In this document: positions 1-5,756 of the stretch, in pieces | Numbering within the stretch: position 1 is the first letter of the stretch | Layout of the letters: the number at the start of each line of letters is the position of its first letter | Source: a bacterium | GTDB taxonomy: Bacteria; UBA9089; UBA9088 | DNA: 6,573 nt | Reading direction: 5' to 3' | NCBI GenBank assembly: GCA_040756715.1 | Contig: JBFLYE010000202.1 | Coordinates: 1-6,573, forward strand | The notes under the pieces: generated by a model | What the model was told of the DNA's origin: nothing | The model's input: the letters and a program-made list of their open reading frames with translations, nothing else | The model's database searches: none | Made by a program: the position numbers and the translations under genes

Positions 1-442
1 TATACCAAATTACTACTTTCTTCTTCCCAAATGCCCTAGCTTTATTTTTATTCCAACAAAATACATCTATCCGATAGTCTTGCCATTTAGGACTCATTCT
101 ATCATTGACCTCATAGAGTTTATCCTCAACAAACACCCAGCTTCCCATAGGTAAAATTTTCTCAAGGGGTCTTGATACAGCAATCCCGCCTTCTTTTACT
201 TTTTTATTAGTTGCTGTAATGAGTGGGTCGTTATCGCATTGCCCTTTATCTGGGGAATAGGCAGTTGCAACAACTTGTAGAGATTGAAGGCTATTTATCT
301 GGATGTCATTTTCTTCTTTCTGAAGCTTCCTGCCTTGCCATATCCCTATCTGGACCCCTACTGTGAAAATTCCTAACCCAATAACAAATCTAAATATCCA
401 TTTTTCTATGTCTATTTTTTTATTTTCTTTTGTTTTTTTCAT
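1..442 (-). CDS. Membrane-anchored 3D-domain protein, partial (3' end outside window)
   Basis: Reading leftward from the ATG at 442, the frame stays open to the window edge: 147 codons seen, no stop. Residues 15-36 form one hydrophobic segment with few charges after a Lys-rich start, so an N-in membrane anchor is likely. From residue 57 the protein matches the 3D (Asp-Asp-Asp) double-psi barrel family: VVATAYSP (57-64), a TAT segment (76-78), GGIAVS (85-90), LPMGSWVFVE (97-106), the VNDRM segment with Asp114 and RIDVF with Asp126, then AFG near 138. This domain occurs in MltA-like lytic transglycosylases and spore or cell-wall proteins, so a peptidoglycan role such as lysis or entry is inferred. 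A strong ribosome binding site (AGGAGGAG, 446-453) fixes the start. The first 23 nt overlap the end of the RuvC gene. Confidence 0.85.
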   Translation of the reverse strand, partial: MKKTKENKKIDIEKWIFRFVIGLGIFTVGVQIGIWQGRKLQKEENDIQINSLQSLQVVATAYSPDKGQCDNDPLITATNKKVKEGGIAVSRPLEKILPMGSWVFVEDKLYEVNDRMSPKWQDYRIDVFCWNKNKARAFGKKKVVIWY

Positions 443-992
443 TTTCTCCTCCTGATATCCTCCTTCCATATTCCATAAGGAGAAGAGCATCTGCATAGTT
501 GTGGTCAGGTTTTTTACACTTGTCCGTTCTATACAGGCTTACTTCTGGAAATAATCTCTCTGCCTGTAAAATAGCCTTTCCTTTAGGGTCATCCCCTGCA
601 CAATCCTTTAGCATTTCCCTTTTCCAAGTGCAAGGTTTAACTTTCACAAAAGGCAATTGCAAGGCACTAACTATACCTTCAATTATTCCCAATCCTCGTC
701 CCGTTTTGTATGATGAGACCCTACCTTCTTTGGGCATTACTCCTCCTTCTTCTATTACTACAAAAATTTTTGGAGGTATAAAAGTGGAAAAAGTTGAAAG
801 AGGGTAAATAAGTAAATCTTTTTTTATGTCAATAAAAATTTTTACTATTTTATGAATATTATAATCTCTTTTAGTCTTTGAAATTGCAATAGTAGGCATA
901 GGATGAACTTCAATCTTGTCATCGTTGATGGCAATTGCTCCTGTTATTCCTGGATCAATGCCAATATAAATCATTTTTCTTGTATTTCCCAT
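420..992 (-). CDS. Phage-type RuvC Holliday junction endonuclease
   Basis: The product belongs to the RuvC/RNase H-like fold and should cut branched DNA such as four-way junctions during phage recombination or before packaging. Numbering from the ATG at 992, the first strand carries GIDPG with catalytic Asp13, VVIEEGG supplies Glu81, and the last helix has DHNYADALLL with His164 and Asp168. The middle (MPKEG, GRGLGIIEGI, the TWK segment, DPKGKA, AERLFP) is typical of phage RuvC-like resolvases. There are two possible starts. ATG 992 has GGAAG 7 nt upstream. ATG 974 gives a product starting exactly at MIYIGIDPG and overlaps the preceding stop as ATGA. I favour 974 biologically, with translational coupling, but report the longer form. 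It lies between a coiled-coil protein and a 3D-domain protein in the same operon. Confidence 0.92.
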   Translation of the reverse strand: MGNTRKMIYIGIDPGITGAIAINDDKIEVHPMPTIAISKTKRDYNIHKIVKIFIDIKKDLLIYPLSTFSTFIPPKIFVVIEEGGVMPKEGRVSSYKTGRGLGIIEGIVSALQLPFVKVKPCTWKREMLKDCAGDDPKGKAILQAERLFPEVSLYRTDKCKKPDHNYADALLLMEYGRRISGGENEKNKRK

Positions 993-1141
993 TTTATCGC
1001 TTCCAACTGATCTTCTATTACCTTAATTCTTTCTTCTATTTGAAGACAGCTTATAAATCTGCCTTGTTTTATTTTTTCTACTTCTTCCTTAAGAAGTAAA
1101 AGCTGTTTTTCTATTGTTTTAATGATTTGATTTATCTGCAT
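971..1141 (-). CDS. Small coiled-coil protein of unknown function
   Basis: This gene encodes about 56 residues, nearly all predicted helix, with Ile/Leu at heptad spacing and many Lys and Glu (for example IEKQLLLLKEEVEKIKQ), so a coiled coil or helical hairpin is likely. I recognise no family. The ATG at 1141 overlaps the end of the upstream Mom-like gene by 10 nt. A GTG at 1159, with AGGAG about 10 nt before it, would add six residues and is a real alternative. Its stop TGA shares bases with the inner ATG of the RuvC gene (974), suggesting translational coupling. It might be a structural or adaptor protein for its neighbours, but that is only inference from position. Confidence 0.6.
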   Translation of the reverse strand: MQINQIIKTIEKQLLLLKEEVEKIKQGRFISCLQIEERIKVIEDQLEAIKWEIQEK

Positions 1142-1641
1142 TTTAAAATATATTCCCACCTAATCTTATCTCCTATTATCTGATCAGGATTACGAGTTCT
1201 CTTATGATGGGACCAAGAAGCAAATTTAGTTTTATGAGTAGCCACCCAGTTACTTGCTTCATAGATTGTTCCCAATGTGCAACTAGTATCTTGGTAGCTT
1301 ATTAGTCTTTTTATCTCTGGAAATTTTTGTCTAATCTTCTTAATCATTAAACTTATCATTTTGCTACAGGTATTTTTAGGACATTTGTCATTTACAGCTA
1401 ATCTTCTTAATTCTAAAATTTCTTTTCTATCCTTAAATTTATTCCCTGCAATCGGGCTTGTCCAAATCCCAATTGCATAAATTTCTTCTCCAAGAAATAA
1501 TCCGTAACAAACCCAGTAAGTGTTTCTGACTATATTTGATATAGAAATTCGTGGCAGATGGCTATGCCAGAGCCTATTTAATTCTGAAGCCAGCTTTGGT
1601 TTTATTTCTTTCACTTTAAATTGTTTAGGATTCAATTCCAT
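1132..1641 (-). CDS. Mom-like DNA adenine modification protein (GNAT-like fold)
   Basis: This 169-aa protein resembles the Mom family, named after the phage Mu protein that turns adenine in DNA into N6-(methylcarbamoyl)adenine and so blocks host restriction. Visible family features are the early HSHLP segment (26-30), a strand with YAIGIWTSPIAG (55-66), LELRRLAV (76-83), the KNTCSKMIS turn and helix (89-97), KRLISYQD (111-118) and GTIYEASNW (124-132). The strand-helix-strand order with the acceptor-side helix after LAV is that of GNAT acyltransferases, so a GNAT enzyme acting on another substrate is the alternative. It is shorter than Mu Mom, as are many Mom-like phage proteins. The ribosome site is weak (AGGAAA 11 nt upstream) and the start overlaps the previous gene by 17 nt, which suits coupled, low-level translation. 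No adjacent Com-like activator is recognised, though a zinc-ribbon gene lies just upstream. Confidence 0.75.
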   Translation of the reverse strand: MELNPKQFKVKEIKPKLASELNRLWHSHLPRISISNIVRNTYWVCYGLFLGEEIYAIGIWTSPIAGNKFKDRKEILELRRLAVNDKCPKNTCSKMISLMIKKIRQKFPEIKRLISYQDTSCTLGTIYEASNWVATHKTKFASWSHHKRTRNPDQIIGDKIRWEYILKCR

Positions 1642-1816
1642 ATTTCTTTCTATTTCCTTTCTTATGGCTCATTTTCTCTGCAATTCTAATGAGAAATCGT
1701 TGCAGAGAACCAAGATAGGGTTTTTTGATGATTACTTCATTGTTTCCTGCTGTGATTTTCAATTCTTTTTCTGCCTCATCAAAGACAAATTTAATATATT
1801 TCAATTCTTTTGTCAT
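1625..1816 (-). CDS. Small hypothetical protein (63 aa)
   Basis: The reading frame is open from 1870, but the ATG at 1816 is the likely start because AGGAGGA lies 5 nt before it (1821-1827), while the upstream Met at 1870 has no such site. The product has a short beta-rich first half (YIKFVFDEAEKELKIT) ending in NNEVIIKKPYLG, then a basic helix and tail rich in Lys and Arg. I recognise no family. The N-terminal part overlaps the end of the zinc-ribbon gene by 26 nt, and its stop lies inside the first codons of the Mom-like gene. It could be a nucleic-acid-binding accessory protein given the basic tail, but nothing in the sequence proves this. Confidence 0.65.
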   Translation of the reverse strand: MTKELKYIKFVFDEAEKELKITAGNNEVIIKKPYLGSLQRFLIRIAEKMSHKKGNRKKYGIES

Positions 1817-1979
1817 TTTTTCCTCCTTTTTTATCATTTTTTTCGTTTGGCATTGGAATTTCTCTACCACAAACTGTGCATCTTAATTTTGTTCCTTTTC
1901 CTGCCGTATTAAATACTCTCATCCCTTTGCCATAACGCTCATCTTGAAAATTATTTTCACAATTACATTGTTTTATCAT
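1791..1979 (-). CDS. Small zinc-ribbon phage protein
   Basis: This 62-aa protein has two cysteine pairs, CNC at residues 5-7 and CTVC at 34-37, spaced as in a small zinc ribbon. Between them is an FQDERYGKGMRVFN segment of the kind I associate with short conserved phage proteins (from memory, not checked). The C-terminal third is Lys/Asn rich and probably disordered. An excellent ribosome site (AGGAGG at 1989-1994, 9 nt before ATG) fixes the start, which overlaps the end of the 440-aa gene by 17 nt. A zinc-ribbon protein just before a Mom-like gene recalls phage Mu, where the zinc-finger protein Com activates mom translation, but the similarity here is one of arrangement only and a further gene lies between them. 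Confidence 0.75.
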   Translation of the reverse strand: MIKQCNCENNFQDERYGKGMRVFNTAGKGTKLRCTVCGREIPMPNEKNDKKGGKNDKRIEIY

Positions 1980-3285
1980 TAGTGATTACCTCCTTTTTTT
2001 CAAATTCTTGTTCTCCATGAATTCTTTCTTTTCTTTCTACCAACTGTTCCAGTTGTTTTTTTATTTCGTCCAGTTGCTCATCATTGGCTTTATTTAGCCC
2101 TTCTTTTATTCCTTCAGAAGTAAAAATTTGCTTAATAACAAAAGGGTCAATCCCTAATTCATTAAGCCGTTGTTGATTTTCTTTTATACTATCTATTTTT
2201 CTTTGTCTATCTTCTTCTTTTAACTCCTCCTCAAAGAGTTTTCCTTCTGACTTTTGTTTTTCTTCTTCTTCTATTTCCTTTCTAAATTTATAAAAGGCTA
2301 CCTTTGCCTGTGCGTCTGACAAACTTTTTAAAGAAGTCTCTCCTACTATCTCTTTTCCTTCCTTGTTGACAAAAGAAGTTAATTTGAGCAATTCCTGTTG
2401 CATAGCTGATAAATCGTCTTTATAAACCTCTTTCATTAGGTCCCCTAGTCGTTCCCGATAACTTTTTATAGGCGTATTTTCGTCATCTTCAACATTTTTT
2501 TCTTGAGGTGGCTTTATTTCTTGTGGCAATGTTGGTATATCTTCTTCATCTATATACTCAATAGGAGTATCATCCAACATTCCTTCTTCCTTTGGAGGCT
2601 CTATTTTGTAATCAATGGCTAATATTTGTTTAGTATTTTCAATGGCTTTATTTAAGTCTTCTACCTTCATTTTACAACCAAATCTGAAAAGGTAATGGAT
2701 GTTCATTTTTCCATCAGGAGATAGTATTTTCTCTGGTACTCTCTCTAGGGTTAAAGGGATGCCCCTACATCTGCCTACCATTGTCTGCCAATAAGCTATG
2801 GCATCCAGAATACGATTTATATTTGCTCCACTTCCCGTGTCTATTTGATATACTCCACCTAAAGAAACAAGAGGAAGAATTACCATTAGATGCCCTCTTT
2901 TATCGCAACTGTTTCGTGGGTCTTTACTTCCTAAATACTCACAGGGACATTTTTTCTCTTTCAGTTCCCTTGTTTCTGTATCCCAATATAGGGCTTCCTC
3001 TCCATTTCCTTTGCATTTTAGCCTGTTGTTAGCCCCATACATTTTGTAGCAGAAGGGGATAATTATTGTAGGGTCGTCAGAAGGGAACATAATATCAAGT
3101 ATTTTTGGTTGTTCTCCATGAATTGCTTTCACTTCTGGAGGGCAGTAAAAGTAATCTATTTCTATGGGGTATTCTCTCCCTGTTCGTCTACTTATTCCTT
3201 TTATTCCTAGCCTTATCTTTCCAAGTCTGGGCAAATATCTTGTTTCCCTCCAGCCCTTAATCTCTGTAAATGTTTTTCCGTTCAT
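1963..3285 (-). CDS. Recombination directionality factor-like / metal-binding phage protein with coiled-coil tail
   Basis: This 440-aa protein has two parts. Residues 1-230 resemble phage proteins annotated as recombination directionality factor-like or 'hydrolase or metal-binding protein': a start with LPRLGKIRLGIKG, then YFYCPPEV (46-53), a strand with MFPSDDP, and four clustered cysteines at 91, 113, 115 and 127 (KCKG, KKCPCEYL, NSCDKRGH) that could hold a zinc ion or iron-sulfur cluster. DTGSGANINRILDAI (149-163) and PLTLERVP (177-184) follow. Residues 235-440 are acidic and then long helical coiled coil, rich in Glu, Lys and Gln. In serine-integrase phages such factors switch integrase to excision; no integrase is in this window, so that job is inferred only. 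Cysteine clusters of this kind would also fit a DNA-repair or replication accessory protein. AGGAGG (3294-3299) lies 8 nt before the ATG. Confidence 0.6.
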   Translation of the reverse strand: MNGKTFTEIKGWRETRYLPRLGKIRLGIKGISRRTGREYPIEIDYFYCPPEVKAIHGEQPKILDIMFPSDDPTIIIPFCYKMYGANNRLKCKGNGEEALYWDTETRELKEKKCPCEYLGSKDPRNSCDKRGHLMVILPLVSLGGVYQIDTGSGANINRILDAIAYWQTMVGRCRGIPLTLERVPEKILSPDGKMNIHYLFRFGCKMKVEDLNKAIENTKQILAIDYKIEPPKEEGMLDDTPIEYIDEEDIPTLPQEIKPPQEKNVEDDENTPIKSYRERLGDLMKEVYKDDLSAMQQELLKLTSFVNKEGKEIVGETSLKSLSDAQAKVAFYKFRKEIEEEEKQKSEGKLFEEELKEEDRQRKIDSIKENQQRLNELGIDPFVIKQIFTSEGIKEGLNKANDEQLDEIKKQLEQLVERKERIHGEQEFEKKEVITNDKTM

Positions 3286-3286
3286 T

Positions 3287-3547
3287 TTATTTACCTCCTT
3301 CCTCTAAACCTTTCAAGTTTTCGTTTATAAAGCTTACAAAAGCTTCATTTAACTTAATAAACACCTCTCTTTTTTTCAGGGAATTAAAGGAAACAGGGAA
3401 AATAAAGAGAAGTTTAAAGTCAGGAAAAGATTCTTCATCTTTCCAATTATTTATCCCTTCTAAATCCCTTACATACCCTCCACCCCTTTCCCAATTCTCC
3501 TTGTCTTGGGCTAATTGGGTTGCTTCTTCAGTTGTTAGGTTTTCCAT
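3287..3547 (-). CDS. Small hypothetical protein (86 aa)
   Basis: I recognise no family in this 86-aa protein. The N-terminal half is charged with a WERGGGYVRDLEG loop. The middle holds FPDFKLLFIFPVSF, a strongly hydrophobic beta-like stretch of about 14 residues that is too short and interrupted by prolines for a clear membrane helix. A helix with EVFIKLNEAFVSFINENL follows. The gene is bracketed by real neighbours: its start overlaps the preceding small gene by 13 nt and its stop lies one base before the next ATG, and its last codons (EEGGK) supply the AGGAGG site of the 440-aa gene. This tight packing is the best evidence that it is real. Its own ribosome site is weak (GAGAG). Confidence 0.65.
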   Translation of the reverse strand: MENLTTEEATQLAQDKENWERGGGYVRDLEGINNWKDEESFPDFKLLFIFPVSFNSLKKREVFIKLNEAFVSFINENLKGLEEGGK

Positions 3548-3750
3548 TTATCTCTCAAATTAACTGCTTTTTCATATGCTTGTAAGCAGTCTTGTAAATA
3601 TTCTCCTAAAATAAAATCAGGAGTGTTGCTGATATTTTCTCGGCTATATTTGTTGATTAAACTATTTAATTCTAATTCAAATTCAGTCATTTCTCTTAAA
3701 GCCCCTTTAATCATATTGCAGTTATCATCTTGAATTATTTTATTATTCAT
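3535..3750 (-). CDS. Conserved-type small phage protein (71 aa)
   Basis: The sequence is acidic and helical, with the segment ELNSLINKYSREN (26-38), then SNTPDFILGEYLQDCLQAYEK (41-61) in which TPDFIL and EYL are the landmarks, then AVNLRDKW. From memory, small phage proteins with an ExxINxxSxEN...TPDFILAxYL...AxxxRxxW pattern are widespread and unnamed; this one seems to belong to them, but I could not search. No catalytic residues are evident. AGGAGG at 3757-3762 sits 6 nt before the ATG, and the start overlaps the end of the nuclease gene by 8 nt, so it is translated as part of the same operon. Confidence 0.8.
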   Translation of the reverse strand: MNNKIIQDDNCNMIKGALREMTEFELELNSLINKYSRENISNTPDFILGEYLQDCLQAYEKAVNLRDKWKT

Positions 3751-4822
3751 TTTTTACCTCCTTTAATTTGATGGTTAATCTCTCTGAAAATCCCTGTTCC
3801 TGACAATTTACAAGGATTTCCAAAGGTATAAGTTCTTTTTTAACACGGCAGGTCTCAATTAGCTTATTTGTGATGATATATTTTCCTGCAATTCCTTCTC
3901 TTACTCCTTTATTTTGTAATACTAATTTAATGTTTTCCTTTAATTTTTTGTTTTCCTTTTCTATCTCTTTGAGGTGCATATCTGTTTCAAGATAATAACC
4001 ACAAAGGATCTCTAATTCCTCTGTTAAGTCAACCCCTGTTGCTAATTCTTCAAATTCTTTTTGGTAATTCTCCCAGCAAAGTTCACTGAATGGACAATAT
4101 AAAATATCACAGTGCCAACTATCCCTCTTATATTGCCTCTTGGGAATGGTTTTTTTTTCTGCATAGTCTTCTACTTCTTGAAATTTTTTAAAGGAATTCT
4201 TTACTATATCGGGATAATCTCTATTGATTTCAATAGGTTTCATCCCTTTTGTTGATACAAACATTTGATTTACTTTCAAGCAATCCTTTAAGTAATCATA
4301 ACTTAAAGTGAATTCTAAATATTGGGCTGTATTTTTATTTTTTACAAGCAGAATTCCCTCTGTTATTCCTGAAATTTCTTTCAATCCCCTTAAATATATG
4401 GCACATTGAGCCAAATTATTTACATCGGGATTGCCTTTTGCCTGTTCCTGCCAAGAGAAATGATTGATAGCTTTATGCTCCAGTAAGTATTCTTTACCTT
4501 CCAAGTCTTGCAAAATACCATCAATCTTGCCTTTTAGAATGAAAGGATAGCCTTCCCATCTGCATTCTATTTGCATTTGTTGGCTATGGATTTTGTAGGC
4601 TGTCTTTCTAATCCAATCTAGGGTTAGTTCCTCATGCCAGGCACTATCATCAAAAACTATTATACCTCTTCCTGATAGGGGAGTTTGAGAAAAATTGAGC
4701 CTCCAATACACTAGCTGTCTCAAACATCTATCTTCTCCAGCAAGAGATGGTCTAGGGTAGTATTTGCTTTCCTTTTCTTTATATTCTTGCTCAGCAATTT
4801 TGTGAATTATCTCGGCTATCAT
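3743..4822 (-). CDS. PD-(D/E)XK exonuclease, Cas4/RecB-like, with four-cysteine cluster
   Basis: This 359-aa protein shows the order of parts of Cas4/AddB-type nucleases. Cys33 lies in DRCLRQ, followed by a helix with AWHEE (His63), then GKIDG with Asp101, LEHKA with Glu115-x-Lys117, and QCAIYL with Gln139 and Tyr143 (the QxxxY motif). Cys238, Cys243 and Cys249 (WHCDILYCPFSELCW) would join Cys33 to bind a 4Fe-4S cluster that clasps the nuclease ring. It probably degrades or trims DNA ends, either in phage recombination or during replication. The tail beyond 260 is longer than in minimal Cas4 and has a Lys/Glu-rich coiled coil (280-305) and a small C-terminal region that may bind a partner. 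No cas gene or CRISPR array is nearby, so a CRISPR adaptation role is not supported. Its ATG overlaps the preceding stop as ATGA, with only a weak ribosome site, so translation is probably coupled. Confidence 0.88.
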   Translation of the reverse strand: MIAEIIHKIAEQEYKEKESKYYPRPSLAGEDRCLRQLVYWRLNFSQTPLSGRGIIVFDDSAWHEELTLDWIRKTAYKIHSQQMQIECRWEGYPFILKGKIDGILQDLEGKEYLLEHKAINHFSWQEQAKGNPDVNNLAQCAIYLRGLKEISGITEGILLVKNKNTAQYLEFTLSYDYLKDCLKVNQMFVSTKGMKPIEINRDYPDIVKNSFKKFQEVEDYAEKKTIPKRQYKRDSWHCDILYCPFSELCWENYQKEFEELATGVDLTEELEILCGYYLETDMHLKEIEKENKKLKENIKLVLQNKGVREGIAGKYIITNKLIETCRVKKELIPLEILVNCQEQGFSERLTIKLKEVKNE

Positions 4823-5448
4823 TTCTTTTGATAATCTTCTATTTCAATAATCTTATTTTTTTGTGTTTGGTCTGTTAGTTCTGGGTCTTCTGGAATTTCT
4901 TCATCTATATAAAATTGCCCTTTGACTCTTTTGTTGTTTCCTTGATTTCTATAAGCCCTTATAAAGCCCTCATAATCAAATTTGCGAAATCCTTGTTGAA
5001 AAGGAATTTTGCTTTTGATTCTTTCGTGAGGGAAAAAAGAGCCTCCAATCAATAGATTAAGCTTTTTTAAACCTAATTTTTCAATTTCTTCAAGTATTTC
5101 TTTAATTGTCAAGGAAGAATTACAGACATACGAGGCAGTAATAATATATTCTCCACAACCTCGTTCAATTTTCTTTCCTATATCTGAAGAAGAAGAAAGA
5201 CTTATTTTTCCTTTCTCTACAAGATTTCTGACTGCTTCACTTGGGATACCATAGATATTGTTTAATTTGAAAAAACCAAACAAAACTGAGCCCTTAGAAT
5301 CTCCTTGAAAAAGGTATATAGTATCTCCCCAATTCATATTCTTGAGGCGTTTTATATCAATCCTTCTGCTTATACCTATCTTTTCCGCTTCTTTTACGAA
5401 GGCGTTGATAGTGTAATACTTTTTCCCAATGAAATGTAGCCAAATCAT
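4819..5448 (-). CDS. Hypothetical protein upstream of the nuclease (209 aa)
   Basis: I do not recognise a named domain. The protein begins WLHFIGKKYYT, then a helix with KEAEKIGISRRI and a strand-turn with NWGDTIYLF (40-48), LFGFFKL (57-63), an IERGCGEYIITASY segment (94-107) and GLKKLNLLIGGSFFP (125-139). The alternation of short strands with a GDTIYL turn recalls small beta-barrel folds of the ASCH/EVE/PUA type, which bind modified nucleotides or RNA, but this is a weak impression. The last 30 residues are acidic and probably disordered. It is the first gene after the helix-turn-helix gene, separated by 59 nt that hold candidate operator repeats, and its stop overlaps the nuclease start, so it likely leads the long operon. 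The ribosome site is weak (GGA about 10 nt upstream). Confidence 0.75.
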   Translation of the reverse strand: MIWLHFIGKKYYTINAFVKEAEKIGISRRIDIKRLKNMNWGDTIYLFQGDSKGSVLFGFFKLNNIYGIPSEAVRNLVEKGKISLSSSSDIGKKIERGCGEYIITASYVCNSSLTIKEILEEIEKLGLKKLNLLIGGSFFPHERIKSKIPFQQGFRKFDYEGFIRAYRNQGNNKRVKGQFYIDEEIPEDPELTDQTQKNKIIEIEDYQKK

Positions 5449-5507
5449 TTTAGTTTATTCCAAGTTAACATAATATATATTATAAGTTGTTATAAATTGT
5501 CATTATT
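5449..5507 (-). promoter_or_regulatory. AT-rich control region upstream of the long operon
   Basis: This 59-bp gap contains a GTTAAC palindrome (5464-5469), a perfect 14-bp palindrome ATAATATATATTAT (5470-5483) and two tandem copies of an 11-bp motif (5482-5502). On the minus strand an ATGACA hexamer and a TATAAT hexamer can be read, but they are only 13 bp apart, so no standard promoter is clear. It may be a regulated promoter or operator; read-through from the HTH gene promoter is equally possible. Confidence 0.4.
5482..5502 (+). repeat. Tandem copies of ATAARTTGTYA motif
   Basis: ATAAGTTGTTA (5482-5492) is followed directly by ATAAATTGTCA (5492-5502), sharing one base. A third copy, ATAAGTTGTCA, is at 5736-5746, where it overlaps the -35 box of the helix-turn-helix gene. 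Repeats on both sides of a small DNA-binding gene suggest operator sites for its product. The low-complexity AT-rich setting makes chance a real alternative. Confidence 0.45.
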
Positions 5508-5711
5508 TTAAGTAACTCTTAAAATTTCTTTAACTTTTAATAAATCTTTAGGATTTAAATAATAATCCTTTGAAATAGGGTCTTGTTTTATATAACCTTT
5601 AAAGACCCCTTTTTCTATATATCTGTAAAATGTGCGTAAAGAAATTTTTAAAATGGGAAGTAAATCCATTGTTCCTAGTTTATTCATCAATCTATTAGGC
5701 TTCCCCTTCAT
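5508..5711 (-). CDS. Small helix-turn-helix DNA-binding protein (MerR/excisionase-like)
   Basis: The product (67 aa from ATG 5711) has a winged-helix/HTH_17-like N-terminal domain: KLGTMDLLPILKISLRTFYRYI gives helix-turn-recognition helix (RTFYRYIEKG), followed by a wing-like strand pair (GYIKQ... DYYLNPKDL) and a final helix LLKVKEIL. Such proteins are phage excisionases, repressors or Cox-type regulators. The frame is open to 5747, but that upstream TTG is the -35 hexamer and cannot be a start. ATG 5711 falls about one base after the predicted transcription start, so the mRNA may be leaderless; ATG 5687 (MNKLG) is the alternative, with a poorly spaced AGGGG. Repeats on both sides of the gene suggest autoregulation and control of the downstream operon. 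Confidence 0.75.
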   Translation of the reverse strand: MKGKPNRLMNKLGTMDLLPILKISLRTFYRYIEKGVFKGYIKQDPISKDYYLNPKDLLKVKEILRVT

Positions 5712-5718
5712 TTTTATA

Positions 5719-5747
5719 ATTATAAATAAATATACATAAGTTGTCAA
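5719..5747 (-). promoter_or_regulatory. Consensus promoter of the HTH gene
   Basis: The minus strand reads TTGACA (5747-5742), a 17-bp spacer, then TATAAT (5724-5719): a perfect match to the sigma-70 consensus in both boxes and spacing. The predicted start is near 5712, directly beside the ATG at 5711. The -35 box overlaps one copy of the ATAARTTGTYA motif, so a protein bound there would block the polymerase. Confidence 0.85.
5736..5746 (+). promoter_or_regulatory. Third ATAARTTGTYA copy, candidate operator
   Basis: ATAAGTTGTCA covers most of the -35 box of the HTH promoter. It matches the two tandem copies at 5482-5502 in 10 of 11 positions each. It is a plausible autoregulatory site, untested. 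Confidence 0.4.
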
Positions 5748-5756
5748 GAAAAATTT

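Noticed and set aside
499-807. Plus-strand ORF of 102 codons
   Set aside because: It is antisense to the RuvC catalytic region, without a ribosome site or domain.
1817-1870. Longer start at 1870 for the small 63-aa protein
   Set aside because: The inner ATG at 1816 has an ideal AGGAGGA site, while the upper one has none and would overlap most of the zinc-ribbon gene's end.
1520-1912. Plus-strand ORF of 130 codons
   Set aside because: It lies opposite three minus-strand genes with good ribosome sites and recognisable motifs; its Phe/Cys-rich translation has no domain features.
2781-3563. Plus-strand ORFs at 2781-3032 and 3270-3563
   Set aside because: They lie opposite the RDF-like gene and the 86-aa gene and show shadow-type composition with no supporting signals.
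3743-4822. CRISPR-associated cas4 assignment
   Set aside because: No cas1, cas2 or repeat array is present, and gene content is that of a phage recombination module.
5712-5747. TTG start at 5747 extending the HTH protein by 12 residues
   Set aside because: The TTG is part of a perfect -35 box and the extension would lie upstream of the transcription start.
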